From Flavobacterium zhairuonense (GTDB lineage: Bacteria; Bacteroidota; Bacteroidia; Flavobacteriales; Flavobacteriaceae): DNA of 64,000 nt. The position numbers and the translations under genes are program-made. The number at the start of each line of letters is the position of its first letter. Position 1 is the first letter of the stretch. Where the stretch lies: contig NZ_SJSY01000072.1 of NCBI RefSeq assembly GCF_004352915.1, forward strand, positions 310,001 to 374,000, written 5' to 3'. Of the stretch, positions 16,350 through 25,348 are shown piece after piece. The notes beneath the pieces were generated by a model. That model was not told where the DNA came from. It saw only the letters and a list, made by a program, of their open reading frames with translations, and did not search any database.

Positions 16350-18326
16350 TTAAAGCAAACTTTCGTCAACAAGATTAGGCAAAGTTACTTTCAATAAAGG
16401 TTCAACTTCCATTGCCCTTTTTATAGCAAAAACTGCTCCTTCATTTCGAGCCCAGCTTCGTCTTGAAATTCCGTTATTGACATCCCAAAAAAGCATTGAC
16501 GCTAAACGCTTTGAAGCCTCTTTAGAGCCATCAAGAACCATACCAAATCCGCCGTTTATAACCTCTCCCCAGCCAACGCCACCGCCGTTGTGAATCGATA
16601 CCCAAGTTGCGCCTCTAAAGCTGTCTCCAATTACGTTATGAATTGCCATATCAGCTGTAAAACGAGAGCCATCGTAAATGTTTGAAGTTTCTCTATATGG
16701 AGAATCAGTTCCTGAAACGTCATGATGATCACGACCTAAAACAACTGCGCCAATTTCGCCTTTTGCAATCGCTTGATTGAATGCTTCTGCAATTTTGATC
16801 CTTCCTTCTGCATCAGCATAAAGAATTCTCGCTTGAGAGCCTACAACCAGTTTGTTTTCTTGTGCACCTTTAATCCATTTGATATTATCCTGCATTTGTT
16901 GCTGAATTTCATTTGGAGCAGTTTCGGCCATTTTTTCTAAAACTTGACAAGCAATTGCATCCGTTTTTAGCAAATCTTCTGGTTTTCCAGAAGTACAAAC
17001 CCAGCGGAAAGGTCCAAAACCATAATCAAAACACATTGGCCCCATAATATCCTGAACGTAACTCGGATATTTAAAATCGATATTATTTTCAGCCATTACA
17101 TCAGCGCCTGCGCGTGAAGCTTCTAATAAAAAGGCATTTCCATAATCAAAAAAGTACGTTCCTTTTGCCGTATGTTTATTGATCGCATCGGCATGACGAC
17201 GTAAAGTTTCCTGAACTTTTTCTTTGAATAATTCCGGATTATTAGCCATTAAATCATTTGCTTCTTCAAAAGAAATTCCAACTGGATAATAACCACCAGC
17301 CCAAGGATTATGAAGCGAAGTTTGGTCTGAGCCTAGATCAATTTTGATATTTTCTTGATCAAAACGTTCCCAAACATCAACTACATTTCCTAAATAAGCA
17401 ATCGAAACGGTTTCTTTATTGGCTTTCGCCAAAGCAACTCTGGCAACTAATTCATCTGTGGAAGTTACAACTTCATTGATCCAGCCTTGTTCGTGGCGAA
17501 TTTTTGTGATTTTTGGATTTACTTCAGCGCAAACTGTAATACAGCCTGCTATATTTCCAGCTTTTGGTTGTGCGCCAGACATTCCGCCTAATCCAGAAGT
17601 AACAAATAAACTTCCTTCTGGATTTTGTTTTATTTTTCTGAAACCATTCAAAACTGTAATTGTAGTTCCGTGTACGATTCCCTGCGGGCCAATGTACATA
17701 TAACTTCCCGCTGTCATTTGTCCGTATTGCGAAACGCCTAATGCATTCATTTTTTCCCAATCGTCCGGTTTAGAATAATTTGGGATCACCATTCCGTTTG
17801 TTACGACAACTCTTGGCGCTTCGGCATGCGAAGGAAATAATCCCATTGGATGACCTGAATACATCGTTAAAGTCTGTTCGTCTGTCATTTCAGACAAATA
17901 TTGCATCGTCAATAAATACTGTGCCCAGTTTTGAAAAACAGCTCCATTTCCGCCATACGTAATCAATTCATGCGGATGTTGAGCTACAGCATAATCGAGA
18001 TTATTCTGAATCATGTGCATAATCGCTTTTGCCTGCAATGATTTTCCCGGATATTCATCGATTGGCCTTGCATACATTTTGTAATCCGGACGAAGACGAT
18101 ACATGTAAATACGCCCGTAAGTTTCCAATTCTTCTGAAAATTCAGGAATTAATTCAGCGTGATGTTTTGGATCAAAATAGCGTAAAGCATTTTTTAAGGC
18201 CAGTTTTTTTTCTTCTGCCGAAAGAATTTCTTTTCTTTTAGGAGCGTGATTAATAGCCGGATCGTATGCCTGCTTTGGAGGCAATATATTTGGAATTCCT
18301 TGTTGGATTTGTTCTTTGAAAGTCAT
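16350..18326 (-). CDS. hutU: Urocanate hydratase
   Basis: An NAD-dependent enzyme that converts urocanate to 4-imidazolone-5-propanoate, the second step of histidine breakdown. Family hallmarks are YGGNGAVFQNW near the N-terminus, the YSGHPMGLFPS segment, the NAD-binding GQMTAGSYMYIGPQGIVHGT region, the VTSGLGGMSGAQPKA glycine-rich segment, and the C-terminal SIHNGGGVGWGEVINGGFGMV stretch. At 658 aa it is longer than the usual 550-560 aa, which is typical of the Bacteroidota subgroup. No hutH, hutI or hutG lies within the window, so the pathway genes are dispersed. There is 44 nt to the next gene downstream, DUF4136, on the same strand, without an obvious terminator. Confidence 0.97.
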   Translation of the reverse strand: MTFKEQIQQGIPNILPPKQAYDPAINHAPKRKEILSAEEKKLALKNALRYFDPKHHAELIPEFSEELETYGRIYMYRLRPDYKMYARPIDEYPGKSLQAKAIMHMIQNNLDYAVAQHPHELITYGGNGAVFQNWAQYLLTMQYLSEMTDEQTLTMYSGHPMGLFPSHAEAPRVVVTNGMVIPNYSKPDDWEKMNALGVSQYGQMTAGSYMYIGPQGIVHGTTITVLNGFRKIKQNPEGSLFVTSGLGGMSGAQPKAGNIAGCITVCAEVNPKITKIRHEQGWINEVVTSTDELVARVALAKANKETVSIAYLGNVVDVWERFDQENIKIDLGSDQTSLHNPWAGGYYPVGISFEEANDLMANNPELFKEKVQETLRRHADAINKHTAKGTYFFDYGNAFLLEASRAGADVMAENNIDFKYPSYVQDIMGPMCFDYGFGPFRWVCTSGKPEDLLKTDAIACQVLEKMAETAPNEIQQQMQDNIKWIKGAQENKLVVGSQARILYADAEGRIKIAEAFNQAIAKGEIGAVVLGRDHHDVSGTDSPYRETSNIYDGSRFTADMAIHNVIGDSFRGATWVSIHNGGGVGWGEVINGGFGMVLDGSKEASKRLASMLFWDVNNGISRRSWARNEGAVFAIKRAMEVEPLLKVTLPNLVDESLL

Positions 18327-18444
18327 TTTTTTTAAGCTACTAAAGTTGCTAAGGTATTTTAGTTAGATTAACAACAGATTAATTTTTGTTTTTTATTAAA
18401 TTATGTCGTCCCCATGGGACTTAAATGTGACTGACGGTTATTGG

Positions 18445-18547
18445 TTCTATAAATATTTAGCTCCTCTGGAGCTGATAAAATAAAGCCTTGAAAAGGCGAA
18501 ATATTTATAGAAAAGCAGCAACCCCAATATAAAAGCTCCAGCGGAGC
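18445..18547. repeat. Cluster of short palindromes (REP/BIME-like)
   Basis: Several hairpins are packed together. A 14-bp perfect inverted repeat (TTCTATAAATATTT at 18445-18458, partner 18499-18512) encloses AGCTCC-TCT-GGAGCT (18459-18473) and GCCTT-GAA-AAGGC (18485-18497). A further GCTCC-AGC-GGAGC lies at 18535-18547, followed by GAAATATT. The repeated small hairpins with shared flanks resemble bacterial interspersed mosaic elements. They lie in the 501-nt gap upstream of hutU. Confidence 0.7.
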
Positions 18548-18582
18548 GAAATATTAGCTGACGAAATTGGAATGTAAAATTT

Positions 18583-18833
18583 GAAATTTATTTTAATTAT
18601 CTCATTTTCAAATTGACTCATTGGCAAATTGTCACATTTTCTAATTAAAAAACTAGGGATATCGGATATCCGACCTATGATAGGACTTGTGGATCGCAAT
18701 CCTGAATTTTCGTGAATGGATATCCATATGATATTTTAGATTGTTGATTTTAGATTTTAGATTGGAATTTTGGATTTAAAAATTGGAAATTTATTTTAAT
18801 TATCTAATTTTCAAATTGACACATTTTCTAATT
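18583..18833. repeat. AT-rich direct repeat pair
   Basis: The segment GAAATTTATTTTAATTATCT...TTTTCAAATTGAC...ACATTTTCTAATT occurs at about 18583-18645 and again at about 18785-18833. The second copy lacks about 16 nt (a TCATTGGCAAATTG-type unit). Between them is low-complexity TTTTAGATT repetition. No coding potential was found here; together with the palindrome cluster this accounts for the gap between hutU and the DUF5522 gene. Confidence 0.6.
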
Positions 18834-19013
18834 CGTTTTCTTTCTTATTTCACCTGTTCGTTTATCAAAACCGTATGGGCAATGACGGCAACCACTTTTG
18901 CAGCAATAGCCTCTTTTTAAATGATGTTTTTCAGTAAAGCATTTATAACCTTCGGGTGTATAGTAAAAATCTTCACCTTCGATTAATTTATTTTCATTAC
19001 TTTGCTCTTTCAT
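18828..19013 (-). CDS. DUF5522 small cysteine-rich protein
   Basis: A 61-residue cytosolic protein fitting the DUF5522 family. The core is GYCCKSGCRHCPYGF, with four cysteines and one histidine in 11 residues, which strongly suggests a bound metal ion (zinc or an iron-sulfur cluster). The preceding segment, EGEDFYYTPEGYKCFTEKHHLKRG, adds another Cys and two His. The family is small, widespread and of unknown function. It is transcribed divergently from the HExxH protein next door. A TATTTTTG box at 19051-19058 is a suitable promoter. The ending codons overlap the edge of the AT-rich direct repeat. Confidence 0.88.
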   Translation of the reverse strand: MKEQSNENKLIEGEDFYYTPEGYKCFTEKHHLKRGYCCKSGCRHCPYGFDKRTGEIRKKTN

Positions 19014-19050
19014 AAATCTGCTTCGCGTTCGTATTTGATAATTTAAAAAT

Positions 19051-19058
19051 CAAAAATA
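19051..19058 (-). promoter_or_regulatory. Candidate -7 box of the DUF5522 gene
   Basis: Minus-strand TATTTTTG matches TAnnTTTG and would give a leader of about 30 nt. It lies inside the partial palindrome AATCAAA...TTTGATT (19048-19071) in the divergent promoter region. Confidence 0.4.
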
Positions 19059-19128
19059 TAAATATTTGATTATGATTTTATTGAAATCGAACAATTTTAT
19101 AGCTACAAATTTATAAATTTTACAGCCA

Positions 19129-19458
19129 ATGTTTCTGATTGTTGCCAAATATTTAATTCCGAAAGGATATCGCGGTATGGCTGTATTTCCGTTTGTTTTG
19201 GTAAAATATGATTTTGATAAAACGAATGGAGTTTTTGTCAATCATGAAAAAATCCATTTAAGACAGCAATTAGAGCTTTTGGTAATTCCGTTTTTTGTCT
19301 GGTATTTTTTAGAATATTTAATTCGTTTGATTCATTATAAAAACGGAGCATTGGCGTATCGAAATATTAGTTTTGAAAGAGAAGCTTATGCCAAAGAAAC
19401 CGATTTGAATTATTTAAAAAACCGATCGTTTTTTCAGTTTCTGAAATATATCAAATAG
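19129..19458 (+). CDS. Small HExxH-containing protein of unknown function
   Basis: I recognise this as a conserved Bacteroidota hypothetical rather than a named family. The 109-residue product contains HEKIHLRQQLELL at about residues 39-51, an HExxH zinc-protease-type motif, followed by a hydrophobic stretch (FFVWYFLEYLIRLI) and then FEREAYAKE, whose glutamate could be the third zinc ligand of a minimal gluzincin. The hydrophobic stretch may be a single membrane segment. There is no signal peptide. It lies divergent to DUF5522 and 58 nt ahead of an ACC-deaminase-like gene on the same strand. Protease activity is inference from the motif only. Confidence 0.75.
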   Translation: MFLIVAKYLIPKGYRGMAVFPFVLVKYDFDKTNGVFVNHEKIHLRQQLELLVIPFFVWYFLEYLIRLIHYKNGALAYRNISFEREAYAKETDLNYLKNRSFFQFLKYIK

Positions 19459-19516
19459 CAATAAGCTTTAAGATATTAAGGCATCAATTATCACTTTCGA
19501 CTTTCAACTTTAAAAA

Positions 19517-20425
19517 ATGAATTCAGTTTTTAATCAACATATAAATATCAATTTTGCCAATGACATTTCTTTGACAATAAAACGCGAAGATTTAATTCAT
19601 CCGTTTGTTTCGGGAAATAAATTCAGAAAATTAAAATACAATTTACTTCAGGCGAAGGCCGAAAATAAAAACACTTTACTGACTTTTGGCGGTGCATTTT
19701 CCAATCATATTGCTGCTGTAGCTTTTGCCGGAAAAGAACAAGGATTTAAAACAATTGGGATTATTCGAGGCGACGAGCTTTTTGATAAAATCGAAGAAAA
19801 TCCAACTTTAAGATTCGCTCAGGAAAACGGAATGTGCTTTGAATTTGTTTCCAGAGAAGAGTATCGTTTAAAAAATGAAACTTTCTTTTTAGAAAAATTA
19901 AAAGCCAAGTTTGGCGATTTTTATTTAGTGCCCGAAGGCGGAACAAATGAACTCGCAGTGCAAGGCTGTGAAGAGATTTTGACCAATGAAGATTCTGGTT
20001 TTAATTACGTTTGCTGTGCTGTTGGAACTGGTGGAACCATTTCAGGATTAATCAATAGCGCATTGCCAAATCAGAAGATTTTAGGCTTTCCAGCATTAAA
20101 AGGTGACTTTTTAAACGATGAAATTCGTATTTTTGCAAAAAAAGATAACTGGAATTTAATTTCTGACTATCATTTTGGAGGTTATGGCAAGATAAATTTA
20201 GAATTAATTGAATTTATTAATGCTTTTTTTGAAAAGACAAAAGTGCCCTTAGATCCAATTTATACAGGAAAGATGGTTTTTGGCGTTATAGATTTAATCA
20301 GCAAAAATTATTTTCCTGCACATTCAAAAATTTTACTCATTCACACCGGCGGATTACAGGGAATTGATGGAATGAATTTAAAACTGAAGCAGAAAAAATT
20401 ACCAATACTCAAGACAAATGATTAA
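19517..20425 (+). CDS. 1-aminocyclopropane-1-carboxylate deaminase/D-cysteine desulfhydrase family PLP enzyme
   Basis: A fold-type II PLP enzyme of 302 aa. The PLP lysine is K35 in VSGNKFRKLKYN, the signature of the ACC deaminase/D-cysteine desulfhydrase group. FGGAFSNHIAA contains the substrate-contact Ser-Asn-His. The phosphate-binding loop is GTGGTISG. Members act on D-cysteine, D-serine-type substrates or ACC; Bacteroidota members are more likely D-cysteine desulfhydrases than true ACC deaminases, but this cannot be settled by eye. The last 8 nt overlap the next gene, the LysM glucosaminidase, so the two are probably co-translated. Confidence 0.92.
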   Translation: MNSVFNQHININFANDISLTIKREDLIHPFVSGNKFRKLKYNLLQAKAENKNTLLTFGGAFSNHIAAVAFAGKEQGFKTIGIIRGDELFDKIEENPTLRFAQENGMCFEFVSREEYRLKNETFFLEKLKAKFGDFYLVPEGGTNELAVQGCEEILTNEDSGFNYVCCAVGTGGTISGLINSALPNQKILGFPALKGDFLNDEIRIFAKKDNWNLISDYHFGGYGKINLELIEFINAFFEKTKVPLDPIYTGKMVFGVIDLISKNYFPAHSKILLIHTGGLQGIDGMNLKLKQKKLPILKTND

Positions 20426-21323
20426 AAAAATAGTGTTGCTTTTTACAGTTATAGTTTTGGCAAGCTGTTCGTCAAGCAAACCTACTATTGCAACGACTAA
20501 AAAGCAAGCGGCGGCGGTTCAAAGGCCTAGGACAGTGGCGACCAAAAAACAAACTCCAGTTAAGCCAATTGGTAAAAATTACCCTTCTACAAACAATACA
20601 ACTGAGGTTATTCAATCTACTTCAAAAACAGTTGTAACCAGCGATTTAGTTAATAATTATATTTTGCAATTTAAAGATATTGCAATAGGAAATATGCAGA
20701 AATATGGAATTCCTGCCAGTATTATTTTGGCTCAAGGAATTTTAGAGTCAGGTGCAGGAAAAGGAGATTTGGCGGTTTCGGCTAATAATCATTTCGGAAT
20801 AAAATGCCATAAAGACTGGCTTGGCGAAAGTGTTCGTCATGACGATGATGCAGAACAAGAATGTTTTAGAAAATATCCTGAAGCATCAGAATCGTACAGA
20901 GATCACGCTCTGTTTTTGGTTGGGAAAAAGAGATATGAGTCTTTATTTACTTATGAAAAAGACGATTACAAAGCTTGGGCAAAAGGGCTTAGAGCTTGTG
21001 GCTATGCGACGGATCCAAATTACCCAGACAAATTAATCGGTTATATTGAACGCTATAATTTGCATCAATATGATTGTCAGGTTACGGGAAAAACGTATGT
21101 TGCCATTAATAAAACGGCTCCAACGAAAAAATCATCTTATGATGTTGCTTCTGATCCAAAAATAAATATGAACGCAAACGATCCAAATTTATACGAAGTT
21201 CAAAAAGGCGATACGTTGTATTCAATTTCAAAAAAATTCAATTTATTAGTTGACGATTTGAAACAAAAAAATAATTTGACTGATAATTCGATTTCGATTG
21301 GCCAAAGACTTAGAGTGAAATAA
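20418..21323 (+). CDS. Glucosaminidase-domain lipoprotein with LysM domain
   Basis: A 301-residue cell-wall hydrolase. The N-terminus is a lipoprotein signal with the lipidated Cys at residue 17 (VLASC). A low-complexity Lys/Thr/Ala linker follows. Residues about 85-225 are a glucosaminidase (Glyco_hydro_73, FlgJ-like) domain with the catalytic Glu in AQGILESGAGKGDLA and the conserved NNHFGIKCH. The last 45 residues are a LysM peptidoglycan-binding domain (YEVQKGDTLYSISKKF...GQRLRVK). It would cut the N-acetylglucosaminyl bond in peptidoglycan, probably during growth or division. It overlaps the PLP-enzyme gene by 8 nt and is followed 52 nt later by hemL. Confidence 0.95.
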   Translation: MIKKIVLLFTVIVLASCSSSKPTIATTKKQAAAVQRPRTVATKKQTPVKPIGKNYPSTNNTTEVIQSTSKTVVTSDLVNNYILQFKDIAIGNMQKYGIPASIILAQGILESGAGKGDLAVSANNHFGIKCHKDWLGESVRHDDDAEQECFRKYPEASESYRDHALFLVGKKRYESLFTYEKDDYKAWAKGLRACGYATDPNYPDKLIGYIERYNLHQYDCQVTGKTYVAINKTAPTKKSSYDVASDPKINMNANDPNLYEVQKGDTLYSISKKFNLLVDDLKQKNNLTDNSISIGQRLRVK

Positions 21324-21375
21324 TTTACAATTCATAATTGATAATTAACAATTATCAAGAAATCAAAAATTAAGA

Positions 21376-22662
21376 ATGTTATATAAAAGAAGTAGTCAGC
21401 TTTTTGCTGAAGCAGAAAAAGTAATTCCAGGAGGAGTAAATTCACCAGTAAGAGCGTTTAAAGCCGTTGGCGGAACTCCAATTTTTGTAAAAAGTGCCAA
21501 AGGTGCTTATTTGTATGATGAAGACGGAAACAAATTAATAGATTACATCAACTCTTGGGGACCAATGGTTTTAGGTCACGCTTATGAGCCGGTTGTTGAT
21601 GCGGTAATCGAAAAAGCAAAACTGGGAACTTCATTTGGAATGCCAACAGAATTGGAAACTGAAATCGCTGCTTTGGCCGTTTCTATGGTTCCAAATATTG
21701 ATAAAATTCGTTTTGTAAATTCAGGAACAGAAGCATGTATGAGTGCGATTCGTCTAGCTCGTGGCTTTACAAAAAGAGATAAAATTGTAAAATTTGCAGG
21801 TTGTTACCACGGACATTCTGATTCGTTTTTGATTCAGGCGGGGAGTGGAGCTGTTACTTTTGGATCGCCAAATAGTCCAGGTGTTACAGAGGGAACAGCA
21901 AAAGATACTTTATTAGCCAAATACAATGATTTAGAAAATGTAAAAACATTGGTTGAAGCAAATAAAGGAGAAATTGCAGCAATTATTATTGAAGCAGTTG
22001 CTGGAAATATGGGCTGTATTCCGCCAGCAAAAGGTTTCTTAGAAGGCTTGAGAGAATTGTGCACGGCAAACGGAATCTTATTGATTTTTGATGAGGTAAT
22101 GACTGGTTTCCGTTTAGCTCGCGGAGGCGTTCAGGAATTATATGGAATTGATGCTGATATCGTGACTTTTGGAAAAGTAATTGGAGGAGGGCTTCCGGTT
22201 GGTGCTTTTGCAGCACGCGAAGAAATCATGAATTATTTAGCGCCTCTTGGACCAGTTTATCAAGCAGGAACATTATCAGGAAATCCGCTTGCTATGGCGG
22301 CAGGATTAGCAATGTTGCAATCGTTAAATAATGATCCTGAAATTTTTACTCGTTTAGAAGAAAAAACAGCTTATTTAGAAGCCGGAATCGACAGAGTTTT
22401 AAAAGCAAATAATGTTGTTTTTACAATTAATAGAGTAGGTTCTATGATTTCGGTACATTTTGATGCAAATCCGGTTACTGATTTTCAAACTGCTGCAAAA
22501 GGAGATAATGAAACGTTCAAGAAATTCTTCCATGGATTATTGCAAGAAGGCGTTTACATCGCACCATCGGCATATGAAACTTGGTTTATCACCGATGCTT
22601 TGACATATGAAGATTTAGATTTTACAATTAATGCTATCGATAAAGTGTCGAAAACATTTTAA
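21376..22662 (+). CDS. hemL: Glutamate-1-semialdehyde 2,1-aminomutase
   Basis: A class III PLP aminotransferase-type enzyme that isomerises glutamate-1-semialdehyde to 5-aminolevulinate, the tetrapyrrole precursor (C5 pathway). The opening [28 protein letters not shown] is diagnostic. The PLP lysine is K267 in [22 protein letters not shown] carries the PLP-contacting Asp. Length (428 aa) is exactly that of the family. It follows the LysM glucosaminidase by 52 nt, with a small TTGATAATT hairpin (21338-21358) between, and ends in a clear terminator. No other hem genes are adjacent. Confidence 0.98.
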   Translation: MLYKRSSQLFAEAEKVIPGGVNSPVRAFKAVGGTPIFVKSAKGAYLYDEDGNKLIDYINSWGPMVLGHAYEPVVDAVIEKAKLGTSFGMPTELETEIAALAVSMVPNIDKIRFVNSGTEACMSAIRLARGFTKRDKIVKFAGCYHGHSDSFLIQAGSGAVTFGSPNSPGVTEGTAKDTLLAKYNDLENVKTLVEANKGEIAAIIIEAVAGNMGCIPPAKGFLEGLRELCTANGILLIFDEVMTGFRLARGGVQELYGIDADIVTFGKVIGGGLPVGAFAAREEIMNYLAPLGPVYQAGTLSGNPLAMAAGLAMLQSLNNDPEIFTRLEEKTAYLEAGIDRVLKANNVVFTINRVGSMISVHFDANPVTDFQTAAKGDNETFKKFFHGLLQEGVYIAPSAYETWFITDALTYEDLDFTINAIDKVSKTF

Positions 22663-22681
22663 ATCAAATAAAAAATATTTT

Positions 22682-22713
22682 AAAGGTTCAGTTTTTCAGC
22701 TGAACCTTTTTTT
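22682..22713 (+). terminator. Terminator after hemL
   Basis: A perfect 10-bp stem, AAAGGTTCAG (22682-22691) with CTGAACCTTT (22700-22709), has an 8-nt loop and a seven-T tail. Confidence 0.9.
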
Positions 22714-22767
22714 ATGATTATAATCCTTATTTTGTAGTTAATAAAAAGTTAATGAAGACGTATTGTC

Positions 22768-22797
22768 TTGTGTTATTGTAATCAAAAATTATTTTTG
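22768..22797 (+). promoter_or_regulatory. Promoter of the zinc metalloprotease gene
   Basis: TTG at 22768-22770 lies 19 nt ahead of TATTTTTG at 22790-22797. Both elements and their spacing fit the Bacteroidota consensus. The start site would be near 22804, giving a leader of about 24 nt. Confidence 0.7.
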
Positions 22798-22827
22798 TTT
22801 GATAAATAACCATTAAACCTGCAATAA

Positions 22828-25296
22828 ATGAAGAAATTTTTCATTTTATCTACAATAGCGGCTTTTGCGCTATTTCCAACCAACCAATTTGCCCAGTCGA
22901 AAAAGAAAAAAGGCGAAACTCAAGTTGCTCCGCCTGAAAAGAAGCCAGAATCATCAATCAAAGAGTACAGCAAAGTAATTACAAAAGATGCTGTTTCAGA
23001 CGAAGGACTTTTTACAGTTCATAAAGTTGACAAAAAGTATTACTTTGAAATCCCGAATAAATATTTAGATAAAGACATGCTTTTGGTAAGCCGACTGGCA
23101 AAATTGCCTTCAAATTTAGGAGGGGGATATGTAAACGCAGGTTCTGAAACCAATGAGCAATTAGTAGTATGGGAACGTTTTCAGGATAAAATTCTGATCA
23201 AATCAAAATCATACAATTCAGTTGCAAACGATACTTTGCCAATCAGTATTTCGGTTAAATCAAACAATTATAATCCAACTTTATTTGCTTTTGATATTGT
23301 AGCTTTCAGCAAAGATTCTGCAAATACTGTAATTGACGTAACTAAGTTTTACAGCACAGATGTTAAGGCAATCAGCGGAATTTCAGCGGAAATGCGTGAT
23401 ACTTACAAAGTAAAAGGTCTTGATGATTCAAGAAGCTTTATCAATAAAATCAAAAGTTTCCCAATGAATATTGAAGTCATTCAAGATATGACTTACAATG
23501 CTTCAAAACCATCAATGTTGGAAGATACAGAGTCAATTAGTATTCAAATGAATCAATCGATGATTTTATTGCCGGAAGTTCCTATGAAGCCTAGATTAGC
23601 AGATCCACGTGTGGGTTGGTTTACAGTTAGTCAATATGATTATGGAAGCAACGAGTTAAAATCAGATCTTAAAACCTATATCCGTCGTTGGAGATTAGAA
23701 CCAAAAGATCCGGAAGCATATGCAAGAGGAGAATTAGTTGAGCCAATCAAGCCGATCGTGTATTATCTAGATCCAGCAACGCCGGAAAAACTGAAAAAAT
23801 ACATCAAACAGGGAATTGAAGAATGGCAAAAACCTTTTGAAACTGCAGGATTCAAAAATGCCATTATAGCAAAAGATGCGCCAACGAAAGAAGAAGATCC
23901 AGATTTTAGCCCAGAAGATATTCGTTATTCTGTAATTCGTTATGTAGCGAGTACAACAAGAAACGCAGTCGGACCAAGCGTTTCTGATCCTCGAACGGGA
24001 GAAATTATTGAGAGTGATGTAATTTGGTATCACAATCATTTGCGTTCGTACAGAAACCGTTATTTGCTTGAAACTGGAGCAGCAAATCCATCGGCGAGAA
24101 CTTTACAGACAAGCGATGAAGAAATGGGCGAAATGATGCGAATGGTAATTGCGCATGAAGTGGGACACGCATTAGGATTTCCGCATAATATGGGAGCAAG
24201 TTCATCATATGATTGTGAAAGTTATAGAAACGGAACTTTTACACAAGAAAATGGTATTTCTCCGAGTATAATGGATTATGCACGTTATAATTATATTGCA
24301 CAGCCTGGAGATCAAAATATTCGTTTTATTCGTAAAATGGGGGCATATGACCATTATGCATTGAATTGGGGATATAGAGTGATTCCGAATGCGAAATCTC
24401 CTCAAGATGAAAAAGCGACTTTAGACAAATGGATTTTAGACAGAGCTGGAAATCCAATTTATAAATTCGGAAAACAGAGCAGTACTTTTGATCCATCTTC
24501 TCAAACAGAAGATATCGGGAATAATTCTATGAAAGCTAGTACTTATGGAATGAAAAATCTAGAGTATGTAGCAAATCATTTAAGCGAATGGACAAGCAAG
24601 GTCACTAACGATTATGATGACTTAAGCGAATTATACAAAGAAATGCTGGATGTTTGGGGAAGATATGTTGGACACGTTGTAACAAATGTTGGAGGTGTTT
24701 ATGAAAATACAAAAAATCCAAATCAGCCTGGAAATGTTTATGAAGTAGTTCCAAAAGCAAAACAAATTGATGCAATGAATTGGCTTCAAGCAAATGCTTT
24801 TGCGTCGCCAACTTGGATTGTAAACATCAATACTTTGAAAAATACAGAATATGCCGGCTACACCGAAACTTTCAGAAATATTCAGGTTAGACATTTGAAC
24901 AATTTGCTGAGTTTGCCTCGTATTGGAAGATTGATGGATAACGAAATTCTTGGTGCAGATGCTTACAAAGCTTTAGATTTTTTTAAAGATTTGCGAAAAG
25001 GAATTTGGAAAGAATCAGCAACGGCTTCAAATGTTACTATTTACCGTAGAAATCTTCAAAGAGCTTATATTGACAGAATGGGTTATTTAATGACCGAAGA
25101 AATTAAGCCAACAGAAAGAGGAACAACCTATTATAATGTTGCGCAATCTGATCTTAGAGCTTTGGTTCGTGGCGAATTGAATGCTTTGAAAAAATCACTT
25201 GTTGCAGCAAAAGCAACTGGAATAAATACAGAAACAAAATACCATTATGAAGATTGCATCAAACGAATTGATTTGATTTTAAATCCGATTAAGTAG
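22828..25296 (+). CDS. Secreted zinc-dependent metalloprotease (DUF5117/DUF5118 family)
   Basis: An 822-residue exported metalloprotease of a family widespread in Bacteroidota and Acidobacteria. A signal peptide ends near residue 22 (NQFAQ). DUF5118-like and DUF5117-like segments occupy about residues 45-320. The metzincin-type zinc motif HEVGHALGFPH begins at H443 and is followed by NMGASSSYD. A met-turn-like SIMDYARYNY lies about 35 residues further on. The C-terminal 300 residues contain DUF5117-associated helical sequence (LDKWILDRAGNP and the DLRALVRGELNALK tail). Its physiological substrate is unknown. It has its own promoter and terminator. Confidence 0.94.
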   Translation: MKKFFILSTIAAFALFPTNQFAQSKKKKGETQVAPPEKKPESSIKEYSKVITKDAVSDEGLFTVHKVDKKYYFEIPNKYLDKDMLLVSRLAKLPSNLGGGYVNAGSETNEQLVVWERFQDKILIKSKSYNSVANDTLPISISVKSNNYNPTLFAFDIVAFSKDSANTVIDVTKFYSTDVKAISGISAEMRDTYKVKGLDDSRSFINKIKSFPMNIEVIQDMTYNASKPSMLEDTESISIQMNQSMILLPEVPMKPRLADPRVGWFTVSQYDYGSNELKSDLKTYIRRWRLEPKDPEAYARGELVEPIKPIVYYLDPATPEKLKKYIKQGIEEWQKPFETAGFKNAIIAKDAPTKEEDPDFSPEDIRYSVIRYVASTTRNAVGPSVSDPRTGEIIESDVIWYHNHLRSYRNRYLLETGAANPSARTLQTSDEEMGEMMRMVIAHEVGHALGFPHNMGASSSYDCESYRNGTFTQENGISPSIMDYARYNYIAQPGDQNIRFIRKMGAYDHYALNWGYRVIPNAKSPQDEKATLDKWILDRAGNPIYKFGKQSSTFDPSSQTEDIGNNSMKASTYGMKNLEYVANHLSEWTSKVTNDYDDLSELYKEMLDVWGRYVGHVVTNVGGVYENTKNPNQPGNVYEVVPKAKQIDAMNWLQANAFASPTWIVNINTLKNTEYAGYTETFRNIQVRHLNNLLSLPRIGRLMDNEILGADAYKALDFFKDLRKGIWKESATASNVTIYRRNLQRAYIDRMGYLMTEEIKPTERGTTYYNVAQSDLRALVRGELNALKKSLVAAKATGINTETKYHYEDCIKRIDLILNPIK

Positions 25297-25306
25297 TTGT
25301 AAAAAC

Positions 25307-25337
25307 AAAAAAGAGGCCTTAAAAAGCCTCTTTTTTT
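25307..25337. terminator. Bidirectional terminator
   Basis: An 11-bp stem, AAAAAAGAGGC (25307-25317) with GCCTCTTTTTT (25326-25336), has T-runs on both strands. It separates the convergent metalloprotease and Spy-like genes. Confidence 0.9.
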
Positions 25338-25348
25338 ATGAAAACAAA

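Noticed and set aside
18505..18699. A 64-codon minus-strand frame between hutU and the DUF5522 gene.
   Set aside because: It is read straight through palindromic and low-complexity repeats and has no recognisable protein features.
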